A stretch of DNA of 42,433 nucleotides from contig CAAEBO010000019.1 of NCBI GenBank assembly GCA_900754085.1, positions 1 to 42,433 on the forward strand. Reading direction: 5' to 3'. Of this stretch, positions 34,152-42,433 are shown piece after piece. Numbering within the stretch: the stretch's first letter is position 1; every line of letters begins with the position of its first letter. This DNA is from Clostridia bacterium (lineage in GTDB: Bacteria; Bacillota; Clostridia; TANB77; CAG-508). The notes under the pieces are model-generated. The model had not been told where the DNA came from. It made no database searches and saw only the letters and a program-made list of their open reading frames with translations. A program made the translations under genes and the position numbers.

Positions 34152-34180
34152 TTGTTATTTAGCAAAAATTAGAGTATAAT
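34152..34180 (+). promoter_or_regulatory. promoter of aspS
   Basis: TTGTTA (34152-34157), a 17-base spacer and TATAAT (34175-34180), giving a leader of about 27 bases. That is too short for a T-box, so aspS is probably not controlled by tRNA sensing. Confidence 0.65.
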
Positions 34181-34213
34181 AGACAAAGACTATAATAAAA
34201 GGAAGAGGATAAT

Positions 34214-35977
34214 ATGAAAGTAGTAAAAAATATTTATAGAACACATACATGTGGAGAATTAAATATAAATAATGTAAATGAAGAAGTAAGATTATCAGGT
34301 TGGGTCCAAAAAATACGTAACCTAGGTGGAATGGTATTTATAGATTTAAGAGATGAATTTGGAATAACACAAATTTTAATAGATAATAAATTAGAAGATA
34401 AAATAAAAAATTTAACTACAGAAAGTTGTTTGCGTGTAGAAGGAAATGTTGTGGAAAGAGCAAGTAAAAATTCTAATATGCCAACAGGAGAAATCGAAAT
34501 AAAGGCAGTAGAAATCGAAATATTAGGAAAATGTAAAAATGTATTGCCATTCGAGGTAAACACAAACCAAGAAGTAAGGGAAGACTTAAGACTAGAATAT
34601 AGGTTTTTAGATTTAAGAAGTGAAAAACTACATAATAATATTTTATTACGTTCTAAAATATTAAAAACAATAAGAGATAAAATGGAGGAATTAGACTTTA
34701 CAGAAATTCAAACTCCAATTTTAGCAAACTCTTCACCAGAGGGTGCAAGAGATTACTTAGTACCAAGCAGATTAAATCCAGGTGAATTTTATGCACTTCC
34801 ACAAGCACCACAACAATTTAAACAATTATTAATGGTATCTGGATTTAATAAATATTATCAAATAGCACCATGCTTTAGAGATGAAGATCCTAGAGCAGAT
34901 AGAGCACCAGGTGAATTTTATCAATTAGATTTTGAAATGAGTTTTGCAACACAAGAAGATGTTTTTAAAGTAATAGAAGAAGTGGTACCTGCTACTTTCG
35001 AAAAATTTACAAATTGGCAAGTAGACAAAGGTCCATTTGTACGTATTCCATATAAAGAAGCTATGGAAAAATATGGTATAGATAAACCAGATTTAAGAAA
35101 TCCTTTAATAATACAAGATGTTACAGAATGTTTTAAAGATTCAGAATTTAATGCCTTTAAAGGAAAAACTGTAAAAGTTATAGTAGTGCCAGATGGTAAT
35201 AGCCAAGGTAGAAAATTCTTCGATAAAATGGGAGAATTTGCAATGTCAAATGATGTTGGCGCAAAAGGCTTAGCTTGGGCAAAAATAGATGAAAATGGTG
35301 AAGTTGTAGGAGGAATTTCTAAATTTATAACACCAACAATAAAAGAACAACTACAAGAAAAATACGGTGCAAAAAATAATTGTGCAATGTTCTTTATAGC
35401 AGATGAATTTGAGAAAGCACAAAAAATAGCAGGTTTAGTTAGAATAGAACTTGGAAAGAGATTAGATTTACTAGAAAAAGATGTATATAGATTCTGCTTC
35501 ATTGTAGATTTTCCAATGTATGAGTTATCAGACGAAGGAACAATAGATTTTAGCCATAATCCATTTTCTATGCCTCAAGGAGGATTAGAAGCTTTAAATA
35601 CAAAAGATCCATTAGAGATATATGCTTATCAATATGACTTAGTATGTAATGGTTATGAAATGGCTTCAGGAGCTGTTAGAAATCATGATCCAGAAATTAT
35701 GATAAAAGCATTTGAAATAGCTGGTTATACAGAAGAAGATGTAAAAGAAAGATTTGGAGCATTATATAATGCGTTCCAATATGGTACTCCACCACATGCA
35801 GGAGCTGCACCAGGAATAGACAGAATAGTTATGCTTATAGCAGATTCGCAAAATATAAGAGAAGTAATAGCTTTTCCAAAAAATAAAAAAGCGAGAGATT
35901 TATTAATGAGAGCACCCTCTGTAGTATCTAATGAACAATTAAAAGATGTACATATTAAATTAGACTTAGAAAAATAA
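34214..35977 (+). CDS. aspS: aspartyl-tRNA synthetase
   Basis: 587 residues, the usual length for bacterial AspRS. N-terminal OB-fold anticodon-binding domain (about 1-110; RLSGWVQKIRNLGGMVFIDLRD), then the class II catalytic core: PQAPQQFKQLLMVSG, motif 2 CFRDEDPRADRAPGEF (the Arg contacting ATP), a GAD insertion domain (about 290-410; FNAFKGKTVKVIVVPDG) and motif 3 GAAPGIDRIVMLI. It charges tRNA-Asp in the cytosol; whether it also charges tRNA-Asn cannot be told from this view. GGAAGAGG lies before ATG 34214. A terminator follows. Confidence 0.96.
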   Translation: MKVVKNIYRTHTCGELNINNVNEEVRLSGWVQKIRNLGGMVFIDLRDEFGITQILIDNKLEDKIKNLTTESCLRVEGNVVERASKNSNMPTGEIEIKAVEIEILGKCKNVLPFEVNTNQEVREDLRLEYRFLDLRSEKLHNNILLRSKILKTIRDKMEELDFTEIQTPILANSSPEGARDYLVPSRLNPGEFYALPQAPQQFKQLLMVSGFNKYYQIAPCFRDEDPRADRAPGEFYQLDFEMSFATQEDVFKVIEEVVPATFEKFTNWQVDKGPFVRIPYKEAMEKYGIDKPDLRNPLIIQDVTECFKDSEFNAFKGKTVKVIVVPDGNSQGRKFFDKMGEFAMSNDVGAKGLAWAKIDENGEVVGGISKFITPTIKEQLQEKYGAKNNCAMFFIADEFEKAQKIAGLVRIELGKRLDLLEKDVYRFCFIVDFPMYELSDEGTIDFSHNPFSMPQGGLEALNTKDPLEIYAYQYDLVCNGYEMASGAVRNHDPEIMIKAFEIAGYTEEDVKERFGALYNAFQYGTPPHAGAAPGIDRIVMLIADSQNIREVIAFPKNKKARDLLMRAPSVVSNEQLKDVHIKLDLEK

Positions 35978-35997
35978 ATACATAAAATAAGCAAAAG

Positions 35998-36032
35998 CTC
36001 ATATAGTTATATTAAAACTATATGAGTTTTTT
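35998..36032 (+). terminator. terminator after aspS
   Basis: CTCATATAGTT (35998-36008) and AACTATATGAG (36016-36026) with a seven-base loop, followed by six T residues. cwlD begins only 17 bases later, so some read-through may serve it. Confidence 0.87.
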
Positions 36033-36048
36033 ATGTGTGAGGTGGAAA

Positions 36049-36759
36049 ATGTTTTTTTTAAGCAAAAAAAGAATAATGTTATTGGCAAGCTTATTAATAA
36101 TAATTGTTGCAATCGGAATATTTCAAATTAATTTAAAAGAAGAAACTATAGAAACAGTGGCATTACCAGTTAGTAATAAAGTAATAGTAATAGACGCAGG
36201 GCATGGAAATCCAGATGGAGGAGCAGTTAGTACAAATGGAATATCGGAAGCAGAAATTAATTTAAAGATAGCACTAAAATTACAAAATTTATTGGAGCAA
36301 AGTGGGGCAACAGTAATATTAACAAGATCTGATGAAAATGGCATTTACGATATGAATAAAACAAATATAAAAGACAAAAAAATATCGGATATAAAGAATA
36401 GAGTAAAGATAGGAAATTCATCATCAGCAGATATTTTTGTATCCATTCATTTAAACAAAATACCACAAAACCAATATTCTGGCTGGCAAACATTCTTTAA
36501 AAAAGGAAGTGAACAAGGAGAAAAATTGGCAACAGCAATACAAGAAAACTTAACTAAAACAATTGAGAAAGAAAATAATAGAGTTCCAATGAAGTTAGAT
36601 AATGTATATATAGTAAAAAATGTAGAAATTCCACTTACAATAGTAGAATGTGGTTTTCTTTCTAATGAACAAGAAGAACAACAGTTACAAGATGATAAAT
36701 ACCAAGATAAATTAGCATGGGGAATATATAATGGCATAATAAATTATTTTTATGAATAA
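36049..36759 (+). CDS. cwlD: N-acetylmuramoyl-L-alanine amidase, CwlD-type
   Basis: 236 residues from ATG 36049, with GAGGTGG at a spacing of about 4-6. N-terminal membrane anchor (IMLLASLLIIIVAIGIF), then an amidase_3 domain: zinc ligands H52 (VIDAGHGNPDGG), E67 (GISEAEINL) and H134 (VSIHLNK), and catalytic E200 (IVECGFLSN). Size and the single anchor without repeats match CwlD, which removes the stem peptide when muramic-delta-lactam is made in spore cortex. In Bacillus it is a sporulation gene; I see no sporulation sigma-factor promoter here. It supports, with the Spo0E-like protein, a spore-forming host. Confidence 0.87.
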   Translation: MFFLSKKRIMLLASLLIIIVAIGIFQINLKEETIETVALPVSNKVIVIDAGHGNPDGGAVSTNGISEAEINLKIALKLQNLLEQSGATVILTRSDENGIYDMNKTNIKDKKISDIKNRVKIGNSSSADIFVSIHLNKIPQNQYSGWQTFFKKGSEQGEKLATAIQENLTKTIEKENNRVPMKLDNVYIVKNVEIPLTIVECGFLSNEQEEQQLQDDKYQDKLAWGIYNGIINYFYE

Positions 36760-36926
36760 TTAGTATGAAAAAATACAAAATATTTCTAAGGCAAAGATAA
36801 ATACGTGCTTAAACTTTTATAACATTAAAAATGAACAAAAAAGTCCTTATAGTTCATTAATTTAACGTATAAAATTACCAAACGTGGAAAAAATAAGCCT
36901 AAAGCTATTTTAGGAGTGAGAATAAC
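36760..36926 (+). promoter_or_regulatory. intergenic region with small hairpin masking part of a ribosome binding site
   Basis: Between cwlD and the glucan synthase-like gene no clear promoter is seen. CCTAAA (36898-36903) can pair with TTTAGG (36909-36914); the right arm contains the AGG of AGGAG (36912-36916), the ribosome binding site of the next gene. Confidence 0.4.
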
Positions 36927-39900
36927 ATGTTTGGTGTTTTATTAGATAAAAAGCAATTAGAAAAGTACATGGAAAAATTAGCATGTGACCATAATTTGAA
37001 ACCTGAATCGGAAGAAAAAACATATCCAATACCGGCTTTAGAAAAAGATTTTAAATATATTAGTATGGTGTATAATTTGCTAAATGAACACATAAAGATT
37101 GGAATAGATATACATCCAGCAGGGGAATGGCTATTAGATAATTATTATATTATAGAAGAAAGAGTAAAACAAATAAAGGACGAATTAACTCTTACAAAAT
37201 ATAAAAAGTTTTTAGGACTGGATAATGGGCAATATGCAGGATATGCAAGAATATATGTACTTGCAAAGGAAATGTGTACGTATACTGATAGCAACATAAA
37301 TAAGGAAAACTTAGAGTTTATGCTTACATCTTACCAAAGAAGAAAAACTTTAAATATGGACGAAATATGGAATATAGAATTATTTATAAAAATTGTAATT
37401 GTAGAAAATATAAAAGATATTTGCGAGAAGATATATGCAAGTCAAATGCAAAAATATAGAGTAGAAAATATAATAGAAAGACTGGTAGAACAGAAGAATA
37501 AAGATGTACAAAAATTTAATAAAAAACAATACAAAAGTTACAAATTTGGTTATGGCGAGATGAAATATCCTTTTATAGAATATATGTCTTACAAATTAAA
37601 GAAAACAGATAAAGACAATTATGAATATATAGAAGCATTAGAAGAAGCAGTAGAAAAAATGGGGACAAATATTAATGATGTAATAAAAAAAGAACACTTT
37701 GGAATTGCTATAAAAAAAGTTTTAATGGGAAATTGCATAACAACTCTAAAAAATATATCAAGAATCGATTTTCAGGAGATTTTCGAAAGAATAAATGGAG
37801 TAGAAGAAATACTAAAGATGGATCCAGCAGAAGTGTACAACAAAATGGATTATAAAACAAAAGCATATTATAGAGGAAAAATAAAGGAACTTGCAAAGAA
37901 AACAAAAATATCAGAAGTGTATATTGCAAGAAAAATTGTAGAGTTATCAACAGGTAAACAAGGTAAGAAAAGCCATATAGGATATTATTTAATAGATGAA
38001 GGTAAATTTGAATTATATAAAGAAATAAAATATAAACCAATTAGTATGAAAAACGAAACAAAATTAAATTTTTTAATTGCATTCACATGGGGAGCTACAT
38101 TACTAATATCTATATTAATAGGAAAATTATATAATAATTATATTTTAAGTGTATTGGGGGCTTTACCAATTCACGAAATTATAAATCAATTTACACAATA
38201 CATTTTTAGCAAAATTGTAAAACCAAAGTTATTACCTAAAATAGATATGCGAAATGCTATTTCAAAAGAGCAAGCAACAATGGTTGTAATACCAACAATT
38301 GTTGACTCTAAAGAAAAAGTAGAAGAAATGTTTAAAAAATTAGAGGTGTATTTTTTAGCAAACAAAAGTGATAATTTATATTTTACTTTACTTGGGGATT
38401 GTAAACCATCTAAAATAGAGAGGAGAACCCAAGATAAAGAAATTGCAGTTACGGGAATAAAAGTGGTAAATGAACTTAATAAGAAATATAATAAAGAAAT
38501 TTTTAACTTTTTATATAGAAAAAGAAAATGGAATGAAGGCGAAAATGAATATTTAGGTTGGGAAAGAAAAAGGGGGCTTCTTATGCAATTTAATTCTTTC
38601 CTAATAAATCGAAGTGAAGAAGATTTTGCTTTAAATACAATAAGTAATATGAAAGAAATACCAAATATAAAATATATTATTACACTAGATTCGGATACAA
38701 ATCTTATCTTAAATTCTGCATTCGAGTTGATAGGAACAATGGAACATATACTAAATAAGCCAGTGTTAAAGGATGGAATAGTAGTAGAAGGACATGGAAT
38801 AATACAGCCTAAAGTAGGAATAAATTTAAATGAAGCAGAGAAATCTTGGTTTAGCAAAATATTTGCAGGTTCCCCTGGAACAGATTTATATACAAATGCA
38901 ATTTCGGATTTTTACCAAGATAATTTTAATGAAGGAATATTTACGGGAAAAGGAATATATGAATTAAATACTTTTTATACTGTTTTAAAAGATGCTATTC
39001 CAGAATATACAGTATTAAGTCACGATTTACTAGAAGGATCTTATTTAAGAGCAGGTCTTGCTAGTGATATTTTATTAATGGATGGGTATCCAAGTAAACT
39101 TATAGCTTTTATGACAAGGCTTAATAGATGGATAAGAGGAGATTGGCAAATATGTAACTGGTTATTTAAATATATAAAGAATAGTAAAGATGAAACTGTA
39201 AAAAATCCAATTAATAGGTTATCTAAATATAAAATATTAGATAACTTAAGAAGAAGCATAATAGGACTGTTTACACTAATTTTATTATTAGTAGGAATTT
39301 ATACAAATAAATTTGGAATTATTTTAATTTCTGTAATGGCTATTACAATAAATTTAATTTTAGAAGGAATAAATAAAATAATTTATAGAAGAGATGGTGA
39401 AAAATTTAAAAATTCATTTGTTAAAACAGTAAATGGATGGAGAGGTATAATTACTAAATTTATATTAGACATAGGATTTTTTCCAACTAAAACTTATGTA
39501 GAAACAAAAGCTATTGTACAAGCGTTATATAGAAAATATGTAAGTAAAAAGAAAATACTAGAATGGACAACAGCAGAAGAGGCAGAAGCAAATAAAGATA
39601 ATGACTTAGACTCTTATGTAGGATATATGTTTATAAATTTAGTTTTGGCAGTTTTTATAAATGCTTTTAGCATTAATTATATAGCAATTGCAATAGGGGT
39701 ATTGTGGCTTGTGAGCCCAATTATAAGTTTTAGAATAAGTAAACCGATTCCAGAAAAAGATCCATTAAAAAAGATAGACAAAAAGCACCAAAATTATATT
39801 GTAAACATTGCACAAAAGACATGGGACTTTTTTAAAGATTATTTAGTAGAAGAAACGAATTATTTACCACCAGACAATTACCAAGAAAACAGAAAAGAAA

Positions 39901-42433
39901 AAATTGTAGATAGAACATCTTCCACAAATATTGGTCTTGCGATGGTATCTGTAATTTCTGCATATGATATGGGGTTTGAGAATATATATTCTACTGTTAG
40001 TGTATTACAGAAGATACTAGATACTGTAGAAAAATTAGAAAAATGGAATGGACATTTATATAATTGGTACAACATAAAAACATTAGCACCATTAGAGCCA
40101 AGATATGTATCTACTGTTGATAGTGGTAATTTTATAGGATATCTTTATGTTGTAAGGCAATTTTTAAAAGAACATATTAGATTATATGAAAATGTAGAAG
40201 ATTATATTTTTTTAATAGATAGAATAATTGAAAATACAAATTTTTCATTATTATATGATAGTTCATCGAGATTATTTTCTATAGGGTTTGATGTATCTAC
40301 AAATAAGCTTACAGATTCATATTACGATTTGTTAGCGTCTGAAGCAAGACAAGCTAGTTTTATAGCTATTGCAAAAAAAGATGTACCAGCAAAACATTGG
40401 GCTTGTTTAAATAGAACATTAACTGCTATGGATGGGTATAAAGGTTTAATATCTTGGTCTGGTACAGCGTTTGAATATTTAATGCCAAATATAAATATGA
40501 AGAGTTACCATGGTAGCTTATTAGATGAGTCTTGTAAATTTATGATTATGAGTCAAATTAAATATAGTGAAAAGCTAAACATTCCATGGGGAATTTCTGA
40601 ATCTGCATTCAATTTAAAAGATTTAAAATCTAATTACCAATATAAAGCTTTTGGAATACCATGGCTTGGTCTTAAAAGAGGACTAGGAGATGAAATGGTT
40701 ATTTCGTCTTATGGAACCATTCTTGCAATATGTGATTATCCAAGAGAAGTTTTAGAAAATATAGAAAGACTGGAAGAAGAAGGAGCTTTTGGAAAATATG
40801 GTTTATATGAGGCAATAGATTATACTAAAAGTAGGTTAAAACCAAATGAAAGAAGTGAAGTGGTAAAAACTTTTATGGCACACCATCAAGCACTAATTTT
40901 AATTTCTATAAATAATTTTTTTCATAAAAATATTATTCAGAAAAGGTTTTCAAAAAATCCAGAGATAGAAGGAACAGAGATTTTATTGCAAGAAAGAATG
41001 CCAGAGGATATTATTATTACTAAAGAGAAAAAAGAAGTACCAGAAAAGCTTAAATATAAAGATTATGAATCTTATTATAGAGTAGAAATAGATAATGTAG
41101 AAAAGGAAAATAGATGTAATGTTATTTCTAACCAAGATTATAGTGTATTAATGGACGCAAAAGGAAATGGATATAGTAAAATAAATAATATTTATATAAA
41201 TAGATATAAAAGTACAGATGATAATTTACAAGGAATTAATTTTTTTATAAAGAATATAAATGAAAATAAAATTTGGACTTCTAATTATTATAAGGATATT
41301 GTAAGACCAAGCAAATATAAAGCTATATTCAAACCAGATAGTAATACAATAGAAAGAACAGATGGAAATATAGAAACGAAAATAGATGTTACTGTTAGCC
41401 AAAATGAACCCACAGAGATAAGAAAAATTAAATTTAATAATATTGGGAATGAAGAAGAAATATTAGAAGTTACAGGATGCTTCGAGCCAATTATTTCTGA
41501 TATTAATGCAGATATTGCACACAAAGCTTTTAACAATTTATTTTTAAGATATGATTATAATAAAGAAAATCAGACCTTAATTATAGAAAGACGAAAAAGA
41601 GATGAAAATAGCAAAGGTATATTTTTAGGAGTTAATTTTTATACAGAAAATGAAACAATGGGAGAACTAGAATATGAAATAGATGCACAAAAATTTAATG
41701 ATTGTAATGATATGAATTTTCCACAAACAATAAAAGAAGGAAAAAGATTTTCAAATTCTATAGGTCTTGTTACAGAGCCAATTGTGGCAATTAAAAGAAC
41801 TTTAAAAATTCCAGCACATAAAAGTGTAGAATTATATTTTATAATATCTGTAGCAAATGACAAAGAAGAGCTAGTTAATAATATAGAGAAGATAAAAAAT
41901 CAAGAAGCAATACGTAATATTTTCGAAATTTCTAAAGCAAAGGCTATAGAAGAGGCAAGATATTTACAAATAAAAGGAAATGAACTTGCAGAATATCAAA
42001 AATTGATATCTTTATTAATAAACCCTAGTTACGTTAGTTGGTATTATAAAAATAAAGTTAAAAATGAAAATTTTAACAAGAGTGACTTATGGAAGTTTGG
42101 AATTTCTGGGGACTTTCCAATTTTAATGTTAAAACTAAAGAATATAAATGATATATATTTGTTAAATGAACTTTTAAAGTTATACGAAATTTTAAGAATA
42201 AAAAATATTCCAATAGAATTTATTATTTTAAGTGAAGAAGATTACTTAGTAGAGTATATAAATTCTGCAATACTAAATGCACACTTAGAATATATGAAAA
42301 ATGTAAGATGTGGAATATTTGTATTGGTAGCTAGCAATCTTACACAAGTAGAAAATAATTTGTTTTTATTTTCTGCTAATTTAGTAATAGATGCCAATTT
42401 AGGAAATATAAATTATCAATTAAATAAAATAAA
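36927..42433 (+). CDS. cyclic beta-1,2-glucan synthase-like protein (GT84, glycoamylase-like, GH94), 3' end outside the window
   Basis: The frame is open for at least 1835 codons to the window edge. N-terminal domain (HPAGEWLLDNYYIIEERVKQI, residues about 67-90) as in NdvB/Cgs; membrane helices near 385-420; a GT84 glycosyltransferase region (TLDSDTNLILNSAFELIGT about 585, AGSPGTDLYTNAISDFY, SHDLLEGSYLRAG, TRLNRWIRGDWQICNW near 730); more helices (about 770-815 and 895-930); then a glycoamylase-like domain (VEETNYLPPDNYQENR about 975, DRTSSTNIGLAMVS, VSTVDSGNFIGYL) and the start of the GH94 phosphorylase-like part from about 1360. In Cgs enzymes these parts start, lengthen, trim and control a beta-1,2-glucan ring. 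Family members reach about 2800 residues, so about a third is missing here. AGGAG lies 10 bases before ATG 36927. Product and linkage are inferred. Confidence 0.85.
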   Translation, partial: MFGVLLDKKQLEKYMEKLACDHNLKPESEEKTYPIPALEKDFKYISMVYNLLNEHIKIGIDIHPAGEWLLDNYYIIEERVKQIKDELTLTKYKKFLGLDNGQYAGYARIYVLAKEMCTYTDSNINKENLEFMLTSYQRRKTLNMDEIWNIELFIKIVIVENIKDICEKIYASQMQKYRVENIIERLVEQKNKDVQKFNKKQYKSYKFGYGEMKYPFIEYMSYKLKKTDKDNYEYIEALEEAVEKMGTNINDVIKKEHFGIAIKKVLMGNCITTLKNISRIDFQEIFERINGVEEILKMDPAEVYNKMDYKTKAYYRGKIKELAKKTKISEVYIARKIVELSTGKQGKKSHIGYYLIDEGKFELYKEIKYKPISMKNETKLNFLIAFTWGATLLISILIGKLYNNYILSVLGALPIHEIINQFTQYIFSKIVKPKLLPKIDMRNAISKEQATMVVIPTIVDSKEKVEEMFKKLEVYFLANKSDNLYFTLLGDCKPSKIERRTQDKEIAVTGIKVVNELNKKYNKEIFNFLYRKRKWNEGENEYLGWERKRGLLMQFNSFLINRSEEDFALNTISNMKEIPNIKYIITLDSDTNLILNSAFELIGTMEHILNKPVLKDGIVVEGHGIIQPKVGINLNEAEKSWFSKIFAGSPGTDLYTNAISDFYQDNFNEGIFTGKGIYELNTFYTVLKDAIPEYTVLSHDLLEGSYLRAGLASDILLMDGYPSKLIAFMTRLNRWIRGDWQICNWLFKYIKNSKDETVKNPINRLSKYKILDNLRRSIIGLFTLILLLVGIYTNKFGIILISVMAITINLILEGINKIIYRRDGEKFKNSFVKTVNGWRGIITKFILDIGFFPTKTYVETKAIVQALYRKYVSKKKILEWTTAEEAEANKDNDLDSYVGYMFINLVLAVFINAFSINYIAIAIGVLWLVSPIISFRISKPIPEKDPLKKIDKKHQNYIVNIAQKTWDFFKDYLVEETNYLPPDNYQENRKEKIVDRTSSTNIGLAMVSVISAYDMGFENIYSTVSVLQKILDTVEKLEKWNGHLYNWYNIKTLAPLEPRYVSTVDSGNFIGYLYVVRQFLKEHIRLYENVEDYIFLIDRIIENTNFSLLYDSSSRLFSIGFDVSTNKLTDSYYDLLASEARQASFIAIAKKDVPAKHWACLNRTLTAMDGYKGLISWSGTAFEYLMPNINMKSYHGSLLDESCKFMIMSQIKYSEKLNIPWGISESAFNLKDLKSNYQYKAFGIPWLGLKRGLGDEMVISSYGTILAICDYPREVLENIERLEEEGAFGKYGLYEAIDYTKSRLKPNERSEVVKTFMAHHQALILISINNFFHKNIIQKRFSKNPEIEGTEILLQERMPEDIIITKEKKEVPEKLKYKDYESYYRVEIDNVEKENRCNVISNQDYSVLMDAKGNGYSKINNIYINRYKSTDDNLQGINFFIKNINENKIWTSNYYKDIVRPSKYKAIFKPDSNTIERTDGNIETKIDVTVSQNEPTEIRKIKFNNIGNEEEILEVTGCFEPIISDINADIAHKAFNNLFLRYDYNKENQTLIIERRKRDENSKGIFLGVNFYTENETMGELEYEIDAQKFNDCNDMNFPQTIKEGKRFSNSIGLVTEPIVAIKRTLKIPAHKSVELYFIISVANDKEELVNNIEKIKNQEAIRNIFEISKAKAIEEARYLQIKGNELAEYQKLISLLINPSYVSWYYKNKVKNENFNKSDLWKFGISGDFPILMLKLKNINDIYLLNELLKLYEILRIKNIPIEFIILSEEDYLVEYINSAILNAHLEYMKNVRCGIFVLVASNLTQVENNLFLFSANLVIDANLGNINYQLNKI

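Noticed and set aside
34089..34213. T-box riboswitch before aspS
   Set aside because: The promoter at 34152-34180 leaves a leader of about 27 bases, and no specifier stem or TGGNACC-type antiterminator sequence is present.
34921..35502. 193-codon minus-strand open frame inside aspS
   Set aside because: Antisense shadow of the conserved synthetase core; no independent signals.

Overview
The window is very AT-rich, uses the standard bacterial code (TAA, TAG and TGA all act as stops) and has Gram-positive style AGGAG ribosome binding sites. A Spo0E-family phosphatase, a CwlD-type spore cortex amidase, a DacF-like carboxypeptidase, the rpsU-yqeY pair and a YmfF/YmfH-like M16 peptidase pair point to a low-GC, probably spore-forming member of the Firmicutes (Clostridia-like, perhaps an uncultured gut lineage). 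The assignment is inferred from gene content only.

Layout. 1-2021: 3' part of a cell-surface protein with tandem MucBP-type repeats. 2386-7981: ordinary chromosomal genes (nrdG, rpsU, yqeY, a GT-C type membrane glycosyltransferase, two M16 peptidases). 8168-8335: a 55-residue Spo0E-like protein. 8447-28908: a 20.5 kb co-directional type IV secretion system (T4SS) cluster. It holds three VirB2-like pilins, PrgI, a membrane protein with a VirB4-N-like domain, the VirB4 ATPase, three VirB6-like channel proteins (one fused to an NlpC/P60 peptidase), a very large wall hydrolase (NlpC/P60 plus a lysozyme-like domain), two VirB8/NTF2-like proteins and three proteins of unknown function. No relaxase and no VirD4 coupling protein are present in the window. 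29024-30262: dacF-like carboxypeptidase. 30301-32995: a CadC-like regulator and a P1B ATPase lying exactly between two minus-strand tRNA-Cys genes, followed by tRNA-Gly. 33194-33988: a lipase-like alpha/beta hydrolase. 34214-36759: aspS and cwlD. 36927-end: a cyclic beta-1,2-glucan synthase-like giant (GT84, glycoamylase-like, GH94), cut by the window edge.

How it works together. The T4SS genes can build an inner-membrane motor (VirB4, PrgI, VirB6, VirB8-like) with pilin subunits and two cell-wall hydrolases to open the peptidoglycan. Without a relaxase or coupling protein it looks more like a chromosomal secretion or surface apparatus than a complete conjugative element, although missing parts could lie outside the window.

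The most striking observation is that two genes of this cluster (prgI and the NlpC/P60-VirB6 fusion) are each split by a +1 shift at the same sequence: TTA followed by CGG, one more codon, then a stop. In both, skipping the C restores Leu-Gly and the full conserved protein. CGG is otherwise almost absent from the genes here. This could be programmed +1 frameshifting at a rare arginine codon that gates T4SS production, or two identical indels or errors; sequence alone cannot decide.
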